Source of the DNA: Alphaproteobacteria bacterium
GTDB lineage: Bacteria > Pseudomonadota > Alphaproteobacteria > ATCC43930 > CGMCC-115725
NCBI GenBank assembly: GCA_019241915.1
Contig: JAFAWI010000458.1
Span: 1 to 5,183 of the forward strand
Reading direction: 5' to 3'
Length of the DNA: 5,183 nucleotides
In this document: positions 4,359-5,183 of the stretch, one piece after another
Layout of the letters: each line of letters starts with the position of its first letter
Position numbering within the stretch: the stretch's first letter is position 1
Notes under the pieces: model-generated
Databases searched by the model: none
What the model saw: the letters and a program-made list of their open reading frames with translations, nothing else
Told to the model about the DNA's origin: nothing
Program-made: the position numbers and the translations under genes

Positions 4359-5183
4359 ATCCCGCCTTCAGCCGTTTGGCGGCCTCGACGGCGAAGTAGG
4401 TCAGCACACCATCGGCGCCGGCACGCTTGAAGCAGAGCAGCGACTCCATCATCGCCCGCTCGCCGTCGAGCCAGCCGTTCGCCGCGGCGGCCTGGATCAT
4501 CGAATATTCCCCCGATACCTGATAGGCGAAGGTCGGCATGCGGAACGCGTCTTTCACCGCACGCACCACGTCGAGATAGGGCAGGCCCGGCTTGACCATC
4601 ACCATGTCGGCGCCCTCGGCGATGTCCAGAGCGACCTCGCGGATTGCCTCGTCGCCGTTGGCGGGGTCCATCTGATAGGTGCGCTTGTCGGCGCTGCCGA
4701 GCGACGAGGCCGAGCCGATCGCGTCGCGGAACGGCGCGAAGAAGCACGAGGCGTATTTCGCGGCGTAGGACATGATGCGCACGCGGTCAAACCCGGCTTC
4801 GTCGAGCGCTTGGCGCACTGCGCCGACGCGTCCGTCCATCATGTCGCTGGGGGCGATGATGTCGCAGCCGGCTTCGGCCTGGACGATCGCCTGTTTCCGG
4901 AGGATCGCCACGGTCTCGTCGTTGGCGACATAGCGGTCGCGGATGACGCCGTCATGGCCGTGCGACGTGAACGGGTCGAGTGCCACGTCACACAGCACGC
5001 CGATTTCGGGCACCGCTTTCTTCAATGCCGAGACCGCGCGGCACACGAGGTTGCCGGCATTTACCGCCTCGCGCCCTTCAGGGTCTTTAAGGCCCGGATC
5101 GATTGCCGGGAAGACGGCGATCGTCGGGATGCCGAGTGCGGCGGCCTCGCCGGCAGCGTCGACCAACGAGGCGATCGAGTGAC
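4357..5183 (-). CDS. hemB: Porphobilinogen synthase (delta-aminolevulinic acid dehydratase), 5' end cut by window edge
   Basis: The enzyme condenses two 5-aminolevulinate molecules to porphobilinogen, the second common step of tetrapyrrole (heme, and where present chlorophyll and cobalamin) synthesis, in the cytoplasm as an oligomer. The visible 275 residues start in HSIASLVDAAGEAAALGIPT and end at TAA 4359-4357. Family proteins have about 325-355 residues, so roughly 55-80 N-terminal residues lie beyond the right edge. TTG at 5166 is an internal Leu, not the start. Seen: both substrate-binding lysines, in MSYAAKYAS (codon 4758-4756) and VMVKPG (codon 4593-4591); APSDMMDGRVGA; TYQMDPAN; FAYQVSGEYSM; and LTYFAVEAAKRL at the end. 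The metal segment reads DVALDPFTSHGHDG, with Ala and Asp where zinc enzymes carry three cysteines, indicating the magnesium-dependent alphaproteobacterial type. It faces the DUF4345 gene tail to tail and is not part of that operon. Confidence 0.97.
   Translation of the reverse strand, partial: HSIASLVDAAGEAAALGIPTIAVFPAIDPGLKDPEGREAVNAGNLVCRAVSALKKAVPEIGVLCDVALDPFTSHGHDGVIRDRYVANDETVAILRKQAIVQAEAGCDIIAPSDMMDGRVGAVRQALDEAGFDRVRIMSYAAKYASCFFAPFRDAIGSASSLGSADKRTYQMDPANGDEAIREVALDIAEGADMVMVKPGLPYLDVVRAVKDAFRMPTFAYQVSGEYSMIQAAAANGWLDGERAMMESLLCFKRAGADGVLTYFAVEAAKRLKAG

Noticed and set aside
4208..4747. A 179-residue minus-strand open frame running from within hemB across the convergent gap
   Set aside because: It is in a different frame from hemB, very Arg-rich and without motifs; the hemB frame is unmistakable over the same stretch.
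1..5183. CRISPR arrays, tRNA or rRNA genes, insertion sequences, prophage or defence genes
   Set aside because: No direct-repeat/spacer pattern, cloverleaf, transposase motif or defence-type domain was seen on either strand.

Overview
This is a GC-rich, densely coding chromosomal window. The protein sequences, the cysteine-poor HemB metal site and the REP-like palindromes between genes suggest an alphaproteobacterium of the Bradyrhizobium/Rhodopseudomonas kind (Hyphomicrobiales). That placement rests on recognition of sequence style, not on a search.

Left part, minus strand: a classical short-chain dehydrogenase/reductase (SDR) occupies 1-751 and runs off the left edge, lacking only its last few residues. 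Upstream of it on the same strand is a complete sirtuin-type NAD-dependent protein deacylase (850-1605). The 98 bases between them hold degenerate palindromic repeat sequence. The sirtuin is divergent from the next gene across about 135 bases (1606-1740), which contain another palindromic repeat.

Middle part, plus strand: a likely operon of three genes. It begins with an SDR whose NADP-type Rossmann fold is intact but whose catalytic residues are not canonical (1741-2523). A reduced-flavin-dependent monooxygenase of the acyl-CoA dehydrogenase fold follows (2614-3825). Last is a small four-helix membrane protein of the DUF4345 family (3822-4211), which overlaps the monooxygenase by 4 bases. 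The first two are separated by a nested REP-like inverted repeat that runs almost up to the monooxygenase start codon. An oxidoreductase beside a two-component-type monooxygenase suggests oxidation of an aromatic, cyclic or similar small organic substrate. The substrate cannot be read from the sequence, and the flavin reductase the monooxygenase needs is not in the window.

Right part, minus strand: the C-terminal four fifths of hemB (porphobilinogen synthase, heme pathway), convergent with the DUF4345 gene and cut by the right edge. Its metal site lacks the zinc-binding cysteines, as in magnesium-dependent alphaproteobacterial enzymes.

I found no CRISPR array, tRNA, rRNA, insertion sequence, phage or toxin-antitoxin genes. 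The region looks like ordinary core/accessory metabolism. The points most worth a second look are the SDR with the rewritten active site and the way palindromic repeats occupy the intergenic gaps.
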